DNA of 64,000 nt, from positions 1 to 64,000 of the forward strand of contig JAKLKQ010000018.1 of assembly GCA_023150555.1 (NCBI GenBank), read 5' to 3'. A program made the position numbers and the translations under genes. Shown in pieces: positions 25,777-35,023 of the stretch (positions within the stretch are counted from its first letter, which is position 1; the number at the start of each line of letters is the position of its first letter). The notes under the pieces are model-generated. The model worked only from the letters and a program-made list of their open reading frames with translations, had not been told where the DNA came from and ran no database searches. This stretch comes from Planctomycetota bacterium (GTDB lineage Bacteria > Planctomycetota > SZUA-567 > H5-PLA8).

Positions 25777-26625
25777 TCAGGCCAATCCTTCGCGTGCCTG
25801 GATGCGGTACCGCTTCGGACTTGACCCGCATTCGCGCTTGAAGATGCGGCTGAAGTGGAACGGGTCGGGCTGGCCCACCTGCGCGGCGATCTCCTTGACC
25901 GAAAGCTCGGAACCGATCAGCAACTGCTGCGCGCGTTGCATCCGCTTCTGGAGAACATACGCCCGCGGCGCCAGGCCCAGGGTCTGGACGAAGAGCGCGT
26001 AGAAGCGCGTGGGCGACAGGTGCACGAGCCCGGCGAGTTCTTCGCGGCCGAGGTCCTTCGCGAGATTCCCTTCGATGTGCTCGAAGACCGGCGCCAGGCG
26101 CTGCGCGCCCTGAAGGTGCGCGCCGGGGCCTTCGCGCATCCGGGACGCCTCCGCCACCAGTTCCAGCAGCCGCAGCCCCAGGGCCTTCTTGCGGGCGACA
26201 TCGGCCAGGGTAGCGGGTCCGGCGCGCGTGGCCTCGGCGAGTTCCTCGTTCACGTCCCCGATCCGTCGCGCGCGCTTGCCGCGCAGGATCGGCGGCGGTT
26301 CCAGCAGCGCGAAGACGTCCAGCGAGCCCAGGATCGTGAAGCGCGTGTGCGACCAGCGGCTGACGCCGCGGCTGCCGCGCACGACCTCGATGCGGTGCGC
26401 CACGTTCGAGCCCATGCACAGGCACTCGCCGGGCCGCAGGCGCAGCGGGGCGGAGCCTTCGAGCAGCAGGCGCGAGGTGTAGGTCGTGTGCGCGGTCACC
26501 AGGTCGGGCAGGCGCCGCCATCCGGCGGTGTGCGGGAAGGCGACGGGGGTCACCGCGCCGGCGAGGTACTCGAAGCGCAGCGTCTCTTCGGCCAGCTTGA
26601 GGAAGGCGGTCGTCGGTGCCGGCAT
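25777..26625 (-). CDS. AraC-family transcriptional regulator
   Basis: A 282-residue regulator with an N-terminal cupin-like sensing domain (about 10-110; GECLCMGSNVAHRIEVV near 67-83) and two C-terminal helix-turn-helix motifs (about 185-280; LGREELAGLVHLSPTRFYAL and VKEIAAQVGQPDPFHFSRIF). It is transcribed divergently from the phytanoyl-CoA dioxygenase-like gene, the usual arrangement for a local activator, so that gene and its own promoter are likely targets in the 176-bp space between them. A decayed copy of its C-terminal codons lies beyond the dioxygenase gene. The ligand is not known. Confidence 0.9.
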   Translation of the reverse strand: MPAPTTAFLKLAEETLRFEYLAGAVTPVAFPHTAGWRRLPDLVTAHTTYTSRLLLEGSAPLRLRPGECLCMGSNVAHRIEVVRGSRGVSRWSHTRFTILGSLDVFALLEPPPILRGKRARRIGDVNEELAEATRAGPATLADVARKKALGLRLLELVAEASRMREGPGAHLQGAQRLAPVFEHIEGNLAKDLGREELAGLVHLSPTRFYALFVQTLGLAPRAYVLQKRMQRAQQLLIGSELSVKEIAAQVGQPDPFHFSRIFKRECGSSPKRYRIQAREGLA

Positions 26626-26801
26626 CGCGGGCTGTTCCCGAACAGTCGTTTACGACAGGTCTAGAGACGGGCGCGCTATGGCGATCCCGGCACGCTCCAT
26701 AGTATAGCATCCTTCGGCCCGGCGGGAAGCCGGCATAGCGTGATCGTTAACGACATGTCTGCGCCTTCCGGGGCGCGGCGGGGATACAAGGAGCGGAACG
26801 C

Positions 26802-27620
26802 ATGGGCGGCTTGAGCGACGGGCAGAGACGGTTTTTCGAGGACTTCGGGTACCTGGTGCTGCGGCGGTTCCTGGCCGGGGAGATCGGCTGGATCACGGAG
26901 GAGTTCGAGGCCGTCTTCCGCGACCGCGCCGTCGACCACGACGGCAGCAAGCGCTCGACCGTCGTGCCGTTCATCGACCAGCGCGAGCGGCTGTGCACGC
27001 TGCTCGACCACCCCGGGCTTCACGGGGTGCTGTGCGACCTGCTGGGCGACGACTTCAACTACATGTCCGGCGACGGCAACTTCTACACCGGCGACACGGG
27101 CTGGCATTCCGACGGCGTGCACCCGCGCGGGCTGTACGTAAAGGCGGCCTTCTACCTCGACCCGGTGACGGCGCAGACCGGCGCGCTGCGCGTGATCCCG
27201 TGCACGCACCGCCTGGACGCGTTCGAGGGCTCGCGGGTGCGCCACGCGGGCGCCTGCCGGAACCATTGGGCCATCGAGCAGGCCGAGGTCCCCTGCGTGG
27301 CGCTGGAATCGACGCCCGGCGACGTGGTGATCTTCAACCACAACCTGATGCACTCCTCCGTGGGCGGGAGCAAACGGCGGCGCATGTTCACGATGAATTG
27401 CGCGCGGCGGGCGCGCACGGCCGAGGAGATCGCCGACCTGGAACGCTACATCGCCGGGCACGCGCGCTTCTGGATCGACTCGTCGTTTTCCGATCTGATG
27501 AAGCGCACGGCCTCGCCGCAGCGCATGCGGCACCTGGAGCAGGTGCTGGCGCACGAGTCCGCGCTGCCGGGCCTCGCGGCCCAGGCGCGCCGGGAGATGG
27601 CGGAATCTTCGCGCGGGTAG
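26802..27620 (+). CDS. Phytanoyl-CoA dioxygenase family protein
   Basis: A 272-residue Fe(II)/2-oxoglutarate-dependent oxygenase of the PhyH family, with a double-stranded beta-helix fold. The iron ligands are visible as HSD at His102/Asp104 (GWHSDGVHP) and a distal His184 in NHNLMHSS; the 2-oxoglutarate-binding Arg is probably in the following KRRRMF. It probably hydroxylates a small organic molecule; the substrate is not deducible. An AAGGAG site precedes ATG 26802. It is divergent from an AraC regulator, which probably controls it. Confidence 0.88.
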   Translation: MGGLSDGQRRFFEDFGYLVLRRFLAGEIGWITEEFEAVFRDRAVDHDGSKRSTVVPFIDQRERLCTLLDHPGLHGVLCDLLGDDFNYMSGDGNFYTGDTGWHSDGVHPRGLYVKAAFYLDPVTAQTGALRVIPCTHRLDAFEGSRVRHAGACRNHWAIEQAEVPCVALESTPGDVVIFNHNLMHSSVGGSKRRRMFTMNCARRARTAEEIADLERYIAGHARFWIDSSFSDLMKRTASPQRMRHLEQVLAHESALPGLAAQARREMAESSRG

Positions 27621-27629
27621 GGCGGGTGA

Positions 27630-27691
27630 TCAGGCCAACTCCTTGCGCGCCTGGATGCGGTCTTTCTTGGGACTCGGGCCGCTTCCACGCC
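27630..27691 (-). pseudogene. Remnant of an AraC-type C-terminus
   Basis: Minus-strand codons ending at 27630 read GPSPKKDRIQARKELA-stop, matching the end of the AraC gene at 25777 (GSSPKRYRIQAREGLA-stop). The similarity extends into the noncoding bases next to the stop codon and into the TAG of the neighbouring plus-strand gene (TAGGGCGG in both places). Upstream of these residues the frame no longer looks like AraC. This is most simply a broken duplicate of the regulator's 3' end. Confidence 0.6.
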
Positions 27692-28013
27692 TGACATTGC
27701 ATAGATCGAATGACAAGGTATTACCGAAGTACAGCGTGCCGCGTTCCTCAAGGCCATCGAGGATCTGCGGCACAAGGACCAAACAGCCGCGGACCGGGTG
27801 GCCATCGGCCGCGCGCTCGTAAGGCGCGATTTTCATTCGATCCGAAGGAGCCGATTTACTCAACCCATTAAGCGCTCTCTTTGGTCGAGAATTTCGTAGG
27901 GGGCACACAGCCAGGAGGGGGTGTGCAAGTAGAGGTGCTTGACAAAAAAGAGTGGCCAGACATTTCCCTTAAGTTTGGCTACAGCCCCAACCCCTAGCTA
28001 AGGTTAACTAATT
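27692..28013. other. Spacer upstream of the low-GC orphan
   Basis: No convincing gene is seen. A plus-strand frame from about 27716 reads ITEVQRAAFLKAIEDLRHKD and continues for some 25 residues, which could be a fragment of a lost gene. A hairpin GCACAC/GTGTGC spans 27903-27926, and a perfect -35-like TTGACA lies at 27939-27944 about 70 bp before the orphan start, but no good -10 box follows at 17 bp. Confidence 0.4.
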
Positions 28014-28370
28014 ATGGTATTTCGTGCACATAATTTTGATTTAGTAATAGAAGATCAAATGAACATTGAATTGTGGCGCGGGAAACCTAGCGGACAGGAA
28101 GTTCGACGGGTAATACACATTCCGGATTGTGAAGAATGTCTCATATTTTGCAAGTTGGCGGAGGGCGAATTGGCAAGGAGTAATCTACATAGGTGTAATC
28201 TCAACGGCGAGATCGTATGGACCGCAGAGTTGGTTCCTGGTCAAGGCGCGGATTACTATGTTGACTTTAATTTTAATGAAGGAGTATTGGAAGCATACAG
28301 TAGCTCAGGGTTTAGCGTTCAACTTGATGTTGCGACTGGGAAGATCTCGAAATCGGAGTTTGTCAAATGA
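28014..28370 (+). CDS. Small hypothetical protein, low GC
   Basis: A 118-residue soluble protein that I do not recognise. It is beta-rich, with the closing pattern SVQLDVATGKISKSEFVK that is common in small immunity-like or accessory proteins whose strands read out-and-back (LNGEIVWTAEL, YYVDFNFNEGVLEAYSSSGF). No signal peptide or membrane helix. Its base composition is much lower in GC than surrounding genes, as for the orphan at 4433, and it sits between a decayed regulator fragment and a repeat mosaic, so it was probably acquired. ATG 28014 has no strong ribosome site; ATG 28059 is the alternative. Confidence 0.65.
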   Translation: MVFRAHNFDLVIEDQMNIELWRGKPSGQEVRRVIHIPDCEECLIFCKLAEGELARSNLHRCNLNGEIVWTAELVPGQGADYYVDFNFNEGVLEAYSSSGFSVQLDVATGKISKSEFVK

Positions 28371-29567
28371 CAGGCGAAGAAGGTAGCGGCGCGAATAATC
28401 CAAGGCGGGTGGCCCGGCACAACTCGTAGCTCTCGGTCTCCGTGTCGCTTTCTTTCGGGTGCCATCACCACGAAGTGGTGCGCCGTGGGTGCAAAGGCTT
28501 CCGCGTAGCCGGCGCGGCATTTCGTGCACGTGGCACCCACAGATGGCGACGCGGCTTCGCGGCCATTCGTACACTTTACCCAGTTCTTTCGGGCCTGGCG
28601 ACGAAGCGCCTTCCTGGTCTTCGAACAGGTGCAAAGCGGGGGCGAAGCCAGCGCCAGATATGCGCGGGTTGGCAACCCGCGCCACGCGCAAGCGGCTTCG
28701 CGCTTGGCTTTCCTTTCTACCAAGTTTCTCCCGGACCTGGCGACGGACCGGCAGCGCCCGTGCCGTTCACTAGGATTACATCTTATTGTAGTCGTGAGAA
28801 ATCAAAAGTGAAATTTTCTATTCCTTTACTATCATGGGGTTACAGGATTCCGGAGCGGAATTTTTAGACCCGTGGTCGTTCAAATAGGCAGGAGTCAGGA
28901 AAGAGGATTCAGGCGTCAGGGAGAGCGTATTGCAGCATGGTCAGATCGGCGTGCACGCGCGAAGCGTGAACCGGAAACTGGAAACGGGAAACCGGAAACG
29001 CCGGTCCTGATCCCTGAATCCCGAATCCAGAGCCCTTCAGTTGACGTACCCGCGGCAGGACGTCGTTCGATGGACGAGCGAGGTCTTCTGTTTTCCGCGG
29101 CTTGCCGGAGCCTTGTAGCAAGCAGTACCGCCTGTCCCGGGTTCCTCGCGTCCGGAGCGAGGGGCGCGGCGGGCTACGGCAAGCTGAGGAAAGCGGAGGC
29201 CATTCGTACGCTCGCCCTATCCGGCGAACGACGCCGCGCGCGAGCAACGCCGTTCCGCTCGCGCACCGTGGTAGGCCGCGCCCCAAGGTCTGGTGTCATG
29301 CCGGGGGCCCGGGACAGGCACCGCCGTGCGATTGCGGATTGCGGAGTTCGGATTGCGGATTCTGGAGGAAAAGAGAACGATGAATTGAAGATTTATCCAT
29401 TTCAGATTTGCGCATTGGAAGGGCATTCAATGAGAAAATCTAAAATGAGCACATGAATAAATGGCAGGAATCTGGCTTGAGGATTCAGCGAAGGTGTGCC
29501 CGCCGGCACCCTTCGTGGAAATACTCTCGCGTTCACGGATAATTATGGGAAGCGCGCCGGCATCGCG
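28371..29567. other. Gene-free repeat mosaic
   Basis: About 1.2 kb without a credible gene. It contains hairpins CACCAC-GAA-GTGGTG (about 28465-28479) and CGCGGGTT/AACCCGCG (about 28662-28680), and a short terminator-like hairpin ATTCCG-GAG-CGGAAT plus T-run at 28847-28865. It also has several degenerate tandem repeats: TCAGG units (28889-28922), GGAAAC units (28971-29003), TGAATCC-like units (29006-29032) and GCGGATT units (29331-29365). Short frames across these give low-complexity peptides and are not genes. Confidence 0.55.
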
Positions 29568-31274
29568 TCACTCCCCGATCGTCAGCACCGTGCCGTCGCC
29601 GGGCGGGATCGACAGTTTCTCGACGGTGGCCAGGCCGTGGGCGTCGACGGTCAGCGTGCCGCTGGCGCCCGCGGTGGTGCTCCACTTCAGCGCCGCGCCG
29701 GGCTTGGGCTTGAAGTTCTGGCAGCGCCGCGGCGTGACGTCCACGGTCACGGGCGCGTCCTTGGCCAGTACGTTGCCGAGCTTGGCGCTCCACTTGGCGG
29801 TCTCGTCGGTGACCGCGTCCCAGGTGAAGCCCAGGTTGATGCCGCCTTCCATCTCGCCGTCCTTCGGATCGCCGTTGCCGGGCTTGTTGTCCAGCGAGCT
29901 GTTGCCGAAGGCGGGGTAGCTCTGGTTGAGCGCGAACTTGCTCGCGGGATAATATTTCGTCACCTGCGCCATCGGGTGCGAGCCGCTGCTGTGGTCGCCG
30001 TCGTTCCAGGCGAAGGCGAAGCCGTGGCGGCCCTTGGTAAGCGCCGCGGCCATGTCGAGCTGCTCCTTCCAGGTCGCGAAGCCGTCGCGGCGCCCGCAGC
30101 ACCAGGCGTAGAAGGGCAGGTCGCCGGGGTGGTTGGTGACGAAGTTCACCGCGTTCATGCGCTCGAAGTAGTCGGTCTTGCCGTCGTCCATCAGCATGCC
30201 CTTGGTCTTGTCGAACGCGACCAGGCTTGGCAGGCCCTTCTGGATCGTGCGCGGGCGGTTGGGGTAGATCGCGGCGAAGCGTTCGGGGCGGCGCAGCGCG
30301 TAGCCGGTGGTGCCCCACGCGCCCATCGAACCGCCGCCGCAGGACACGCGGTTGGGATCGGCACTGTAGCGTTCGATCACCCACGGGATGATCCAGTCGA
30401 GGCGCCGCTCGGTGAACGGATACGCGCGCGGTTGCTTCTCGGCGGCGTTCTCCGGAACACAGACGTAGCCGAACCAGTAGGTCTCCTGGGTGCCTTCGCC
30501 GCCGGGCCGCACGATGGTGTCGCGGTTCTCCAGGATCAGGCGCGCGGCGCCGCCGCCGTCTTTCATCTCCTTCACGGAAAAGACGCCGGGCAGGCCGTCC
30601 TGCCAGCCCATCTCGGCGGTGGCGAAGTAGAGGTAGTAGTCGCCGTAGCCGCCCGCGCCGCCGCCTTGCGCGTTGCTGGCGTGCAGTTCGACGTGCAGCG
30701 GCAGGTTCTTCTCGCCGCTGATGCAGGTCTGCTTCCAGTACTGCCCGCGGTCCTTGCTGTCGTAGAGCTTGATCGGCTGGATGGGCGCGACTTTTTCCTC
30801 GACGGCCTCCGTGGTGGCGCTCTGTCCCGCCACGATCTTGCTCGGCGATTCGCCTTTGGGATCGGTGGCGACGACGGCGTAGTAGGCCTTGCCGCCGGTC
30901 TTGGCGGTGTGCACGGCGAGGCCGCTCCACATCGGCAGCGGCTTGCCGCCTTCTACGATGATCGCGGTGGGCTTCGAGGGATCGAGGCGGTCCTTCTTGT
31001 TGAAGGCCGCGCCGAAGAGCTTCGCGCTGTTGTACGGGATGCCCTTGTGGCAGCGTTCGGCCTTGCTCAGGTTCTCCTGCGTGATGGGCTCGGCGCTGCG
31101 GTAGACGTCGTAGCGGAAACCGGCGGACGCCTCGCCTTCGGCGGTCTCCTTCCACGTGATGAAGGTCTGGCCGTTGCGATACTCGGCCTTGATGCCGGTG
31201 ACCGCGTCTTCGGCGGCGTGCGCGGAAACGGCGGCGGTCAGGAAAGCGAGCAGGAAGAGGACGCGCGGTCGCAT
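29568..31274 (-). CDS. Secreted alpha/beta-hydrolase (esterase-like)
   Basis: A 568-residue exported protein with signal peptide MRPRVLFLLAFLTAAVSAHA. An N-terminal fibronectin-type-III-like segment (about 25-130) precedes a larger domain. The probable nucleophile elbow is CGGGSMGAWGTTGYAL near 315-330 (GxSxG form), within an esterase/PHB-depolymerase-like region including AAIYPNRPRTIQKG. HGFAFAWNDGDHSSGSHP near 440-457 may supply the acid/His part of the triad. The C-terminal about 70 residues look like a small beta domain. Likely a hydrolase of extracellular esters, perhaps acetylated polysaccharide. ATG 31274 has GGGAG upstream. Confidence 0.8.
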   Translation of the reverse strand: MRPRVLFLLAFLTAAVSAHAAEDAVTGIKAEYRNGQTFITWKETAEGEASAGFRYDVYRSAEPITQENLSKAERCHKGIPYNSAKLFGAAFNKKDRLDPSKPTAIIVEGGKPLPMWSGLAVHTAKTGGKAYYAVVATDPKGESPSKIVAGQSATTEAVEEKVAPIQPIKLYDSKDRGQYWKQTCISGEKNLPLHVELHASNAQGGGAGGYGDYYLYFATAEMGWQDGLPGVFSVKEMKDGGGAARLILENRDTIVRPGGEGTQETYWFGYVCVPENAAEKQPRAYPFTERRLDWIIPWVIERYSADPNRVSCGGGSMGAWGTTGYALRRPERFAAIYPNRPRTIQKGLPSLVAFDKTKGMLMDDGKTDYFERMNAVNFVTNHPGDLPFYAWCCGRRDGFATWKEQLDMAAALTKGRHGFAFAWNDGDHSSGSHPMAQVTKYYPASKFALNQSYPAFGNSSLDNKPGNGDPKDGEMEGGINLGFTWDAVTDETAKWSAKLGNVLAKDAPVTVDVTPRRCQNFKPKPGAALKWSTTAGASGTLTVDAHGLATVEKLSIPPGDGTVLTIGE

Positions 31275-31304
31275 GGCGTGGAACTCCCGTTCGAGTGTTG
31301 AGCT

Positions 31305-32405
31305 TTAAGCTGCGCTCAAAGCTACTCGAACAGGCCGACGTACGCCACCGCGCCGCCCTTCAGACCCTCGGCCATGCCCAACGCCTCGTCGCGCACAAGC
31401 CGCTCGCCGCTGCGCAGCGCGAAACGCGTGGGCTCGGGCAGCATCAGGTCGAAGAGAGCCAGCCCGGCAGGATGCGCTGACGCCGGCGCGACAGGTTTCT
31501 CGGCACCGGTCTTCCAGGCGCCATTCTTCGCCCGGCGCATGTTTCACGATCAGGTACGCGCGGCGCAAGGCCGGCGCGGCATCGCGGGGCGGGGGCAGGT
31601 CCTCGATCGGTCGCGCAACCGCATTGCACACGTGCATGGTGAGCGCGTCCAGCGGCTGGTTCGCGCGGATATGCATCAGCACGCCCTTGCGGCCGTTGTG
31701 CTTCCATCCGTTGAAGACGGCGAAGGGGCGCGGCGCCAGGCGGCGTGGTTTCGCGCCCGGCCGGCAGAAGATCGCGTTGGGGTTCGAAGCCACCGCGGGG
31801 ACGACGGCGTCGGACTCGGGGCCGCCCGCGAGCCAGCTCAAGGGCGTGCGGCGGCGCGTGACGGAGGCCACGGCGATAGTCTCGGGAAGGCGCGTGACGT
31901 GTTCGAGTTCCGCGTGGTTCAGCTCCCATAGGAATGGGTTGGGCCCCTGGAGCTGTTCGCCTAACCCCGCGCCGGGAAAGAGTCTGTGGCGCAGCAGGAA
32001 CGAAGCCCACTCGCGGCTGGGTACGCCGTGGCGCGGGCTGGCGCATTCGATCAGCCGCCGTACGGGCGGGCGGCGTCCGGCCTCGAGGTAAAACTGGCGC
32101 ATCCACTGCCGCGCCAGCAGGCCGCCCATGCTGTGTGCGACGATGGTGACGGGCCGGTCGAGTTCCCTGCAGGCGCCGCGGAAGGCCGCCTCGAGTTCCA
32201 CGGCGAGGTCCGGCAGCGTCACCCCGCAAGGCCAGGAGTCGTAATGGCGGAAGACGGGCAGCACGCGGTGGCCGTCGGCTTCAAGCACCTGTGCGAGTTC
32301 GCCGCAGTGCCGAGGATTTCCGAGCCAGCCGTGCAGCAGCAGCACGGCCTGGGAACCGGCGGCCTGTCGGCTCGCGGCAGTGGCCTTGGGGGCGGCGGCG
32401 ATCAT
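31305..32405 (-). CDS. Alpha/beta-hydrolase, lipase/PGAP1-like, with probable frameshift near the 3' end
   Basis: The N-terminal part has VLLLHGWLGNPRH (oxyanion region) and the nucleophile elbow TIVAHSMGGLLARQW near 110-124, typical of triacylglycerol-lipase or PGAP1-like hydrolases; no signal peptide is clear. From about residue 290 the open frame turns into Arg/Ala/Gly-rich sequence, while the neighbouring minus-strand frame ending at 31322 reads PAGLALFDLMLPEPTRFALR with codon use like real genes. A one-base indel between about 31475 and 31545 would join the two, giving an end at 31322. Whether this is a sequencing error or a true mutation cannot be decided here. Confidence 0.75.
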   Translation of the reverse strand: MIAAAPKATAASRQAAGSQAVLLLHGWLGNPRHCGELAQVLEADGHRVLPVFRHYDSWPCGVTLPDLAVELEAAFRGACRELDRPVTIVAHSMGGLLARQWMRQFYLEAGRRPPVRRLIECASPRHGVPSREWASFLLRHRLFPGAGLGEQLQGPNPFLWELNHAELEHVTRLPETIAVASVTRRRTPLSWLAGGPESDAVVPAVASNPNAIFCRPGAKPRRLAPRPFAVFNGWKHNGRKGVLMHIRANQPLDALTMHVCNAVARPIEDLPPPRDAAPALRRAYLIVKHAPGEEWRLEDRCRETCRAGVSASCRAGSLRPDAARAHAFRAAQRRAACARRGVGHGRGSEGRRGGVRRPVRVALSAA

Positions 32406-32684
32406 GTACAGAATTTACATGCGTTTCGAGCGGTCTTTCGGCCGAATTCGCCGTCTAACGGAAGGGTGGGGCAGGCGTCTGCCTTAAGGTTGAAGTAAAT
32501 GGCGCGCCTGTACGTCTTACATCGGGGTAGACAATAGCGCTCCGCATAAGGTTTAATGTCATTGCGAACGGCGGCGCAACGGCGCTATTATCTTGGAGCG
32601 TCAGGATTTCGGACAACTCGGCGGACCACGGAAGCATTCGGGGGCGGCACACCGGCGGAAACGGACTCTTCAAGGAGCTACGGA

Positions 32685-34958
32685 ATGAGCATCTTGGGGC
32701 GCGCAGCGGCGCTGAAGCGGTTGGGTGCGGTTCTGCTGGTGTTGGCGGTGGCGTGGCCGGCCCCGATGGCGCGAGCCGAGGACGGCCCCGAACCCCTGGA
32801 GCCCGGCGAGGAGCCCGCCAAACCCCTGACCGAGAAGGGCGTCGGCGAACTGGTCCCGCAGCTGCTTCGCTTCCACCTGCGCCGGCCGGCCATGGACCCG
32901 GCCTTCCTCAAGCGCGCGGTGCAGAACTTCTTCGAGCGCCTCGACCGCACCAACACGAACTACCTCAAGGACGAGGCCGACGAGCGCCTGAAACTCAACG
33001 ACGAACAGCTCGGCGACCTGGGCAAGCAGATCCTGGCCGGCGACCTGCGCTACTTCAAGAGCTGGGTGCGCGACTTCCAGACTAAGCAGCTGGCGCGCGA
33101 CGAGGAATTCTACAAGGGCCTGGAAGGCCGCCGCGAGGAGATCACCAAGGAGATCGAGGAACGCTTGAAGGCCGAGAAGGACGAAGGCAAGGGAGCGGTC
33201 GTGCCCGAGGAAGCCGAGGACCTGGCCGCGGACAAGGACGACAAGATCGACTGGAAGGCCCACCCCGCCACCGACGAGGAGCGCCACAAGCGCATGCTGC
33301 TGCTGGTCAAGCGCAGCTACGCGTACAACCGCGAGTACCTCAACGAGGACGACAGCTTCAAGCAGGCGCTGCAGGCCTTCCGCCGCACGCGCCAGGAGTG
33401 GCTCGAGTTCGACGTCGACAAGAAGACCCCCGAGATCGTCATGAAGACGATCATGAACAGCATGGACCCGCACAGCGAGTACATGGACAGCGACGACATT
33501 GACGAGTTCGACAGCAGCATGGCGCGCAGCTTCGCCGGCATCGGCGTGCGCATCCGCAGTTGCCCCGCCGGCGCGCAGATCGAGGAAGTGATTCCCAGCG
33601 GCCCGGCCGACAAGAGCAAGCGCGTCAGCAGCGGCGACCAGATCATCGCCGTTGGCAAGACGGTCCTGGAAGGCATGTCCCTCTCCAGGATCGTGAAGTT
33701 CATCCGCGGCGAAAAGGGCAGCGAGGTGCAGCTGACCCTGCGCAAGGCCAACCGCCAGGGCGACGCGGAACCCACCGAAGTCGTGACGCTGGTGCGCGAC
33801 GAGATCGACCTGACCGAACTGCGCGTCACGGGCAAGAAGTTCGACACCGCCCAGGGCCCCGTCGGCGTCATCGCCGTGCAGAACTTCTACAAGGGCGTCA
33901 GCGGCGACGTGGAGAAACGCATCCGCGAATTGGGCGACGAGCGCCCGCTGGAAGGCATGGTCCTGGACCTGCGCAACAACAGCGGCGGCCTGCTGCGCGA
34001 GGCCGTGCGCCTGGCCGGCCTGTTCATCAGCGAAGGGCCCGTCGTCGCCGAGCGCGACAGCGACGGCGTCAGCGAATGGATCAACGACACCGACGATCGC
34101 ATCGTCTTCGACAAGCCCCTGGTGGTGCTCGTGAACCAGTTCTCCGCCAGCGCCAGCGAGATCGTCGCCGGCGCGTTGCAAGACTACGGCCGCGCCGTCA
34201 TCGTCGGCCACAGCCAGACCCACGGCAAGGGCACCGTCCAGCAGGTTCTGGACCTGACGCCCTACCGCATCGGCGGCAGCCGCGTGCTGGGCCAAGTCAA
34301 GATCACCAAGGGCCAGTACTTCATCGCGGGCGGCAAGAGCGTGCAGAAGCTCGGCATCGTGCCCGACGTCCTCATCCCCGGCTACCGCCTCTTCGAAGAG
34401 GGCCTGGAGCGCAATTACGAGAACGCCTTGGACGCCGCCGAGATCTCCTCGAAGCTGAAGCCCGACAACGCCGACGTTACGCGCTACAAGGGCTTCAAGA
34501 CCGCGAGCATCGAGAAGCTCCGAGCCCTGTCCGCCCCGCGCGTCGCCGCCAACAAGGACTTCGACATCTTCCGGCTGGACGAGAAGCTGGAAGGCCTCGA
34601 CAAGGAAATCGAGAAACTCGAAGGCGAGAAGGCCAAGCTCGCCGAAGGTGACGCGGAGAAGAAGGCGGAGATCGAGAAGAAGGTCGCCGAACTGCAGGCC
34701 GAGGGCAAGACGCTGCGCAAGGGCATCGCCGAGAAGCGCAAGGCGATGGAGGAGCACCTCAAGGCCCTGGGCAAGGTCCCCGACGAGGACAAGCCCGACG
34801 TCCAGCGCGACGAAGCCGTGCAGATCGCCGCCGACGCCGTGGGCCTGTGGCGCATGCGCGACGGGGTCGCCAAGGCCGATCCGCCGGCCAAGAACCCCGC
34901 CGTGGCACCCAACGACCAGCCCAAGCACGCGACGGAAGAGCCCGTCGAGACGAAGTAG
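32685..34958 (+). CDS. Tail-specific (C-terminal processing) protease, S41 family
   Basis: A 757-residue exported Prc/CtpA-type serine protease that degrades or trims envelope proteins from their C-terminus. Signal peptide at 1-30 (ALKRLGAVLLVLAVAWPAPM). An N-terminal helical region leads to a PDZ domain (about 280-370; AGIGVRIRS, GDQIIAVGKTVLEGMSL) and the S41 core with LRNNSGGLL. The catalytic Ser is in NQFSASASEIVAGAL and the catalytic Lys in GHSQTHGKGTVQ. A Glu/Lys-rich coiled-coil tail (about 620-700) is unusual in length. ATG 32685 has AAGGAG. A strong terminator follows, so it is monocistronic. A candidate partner would be any lipoprotein adaptor, not seen here. Confidence 0.95.
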   Translation: MSILGRAAALKRLGAVLLVLAVAWPAPMARAEDGPEPLEPGEEPAKPLTEKGVGELVPQLLRFHLRRPAMDPAFLKRAVQNFFERLDRTNTNYLKDEADERLKLNDEQLGDLGKQILAGDLRYFKSWVRDFQTKQLARDEEFYKGLEGRREEITKEIEERLKAEKDEGKGAVVPEEAEDLAADKDDKIDWKAHPATDEERHKRMLLLVKRSYAYNREYLNEDDSFKQALQAFRRTRQEWLEFDVDKKTPEIVMKTIMNSMDPHSEYMDSDDIDEFDSSMARSFAGIGVRIRSCPAGAQIEEVIPSGPADKSKRVSSGDQIIAVGKTVLEGMSLSRIVKFIRGEKGSEVQLTLRKANRQGDAEPTEVVTLVRDEIDLTELRVTGKKFDTAQGPVGVIAVQNFYKGVSGDVEKRIRELGDERPLEGMVLDLRNNSGGLLREAVRLAGLFISEGPVVAERDSDGVSEWINDTDDRIVFDKPLVVLVNQFSASASEIVAGALQDYGRAVIVGHSQTHGKGTVQQVLDLTPYRIGGSRVLGQVKITKGQYFIAGGKSVQKLGIVPDVLIPGYRLFEEGLERNYENALDAAEISSKLKPDNADVTRYKGFKTASIEKLRALSAPRVAANKDFDIFRLDEKLEGLDKEIEKLEGEKAKLAEGDAEKKAEIEKKVAELQAEGKTLRKGIAEKRKAMEEHLKALGKVPDEDKPDVQRDEAVQIAADAVGLWRMRDGVAKADPPAKNPAVAPNDQPKHATEEPVETK

Positions 34959-34989
34959 CCGGAAAAGCCGAAGCAATTGTTGAACGGAA

Positions 34990-35016
34990 GGCCCGCCCGA
35001 AAAGGCGGGCCTTTTT
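34990..35016 (+). terminator. Rho-independent terminator
   Basis: GGCCCGCC (34990-34997), loop CGAAAA, GGCGGGCC (35004-35011), then TTTTT (35012-35016). It ends the tail-specific protease transcript and may also serve the convergent oxidoreductase gene. Confidence 0.9.
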
Positions 35017-35023
35017 CATTCGG

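Noticed and set aside
28872-29456. Frame of about 190 residues in the repeat mosaic
   Set aside because: It is built from degenerate tandem repeats, with low-complexity sequence and no ribosome site.
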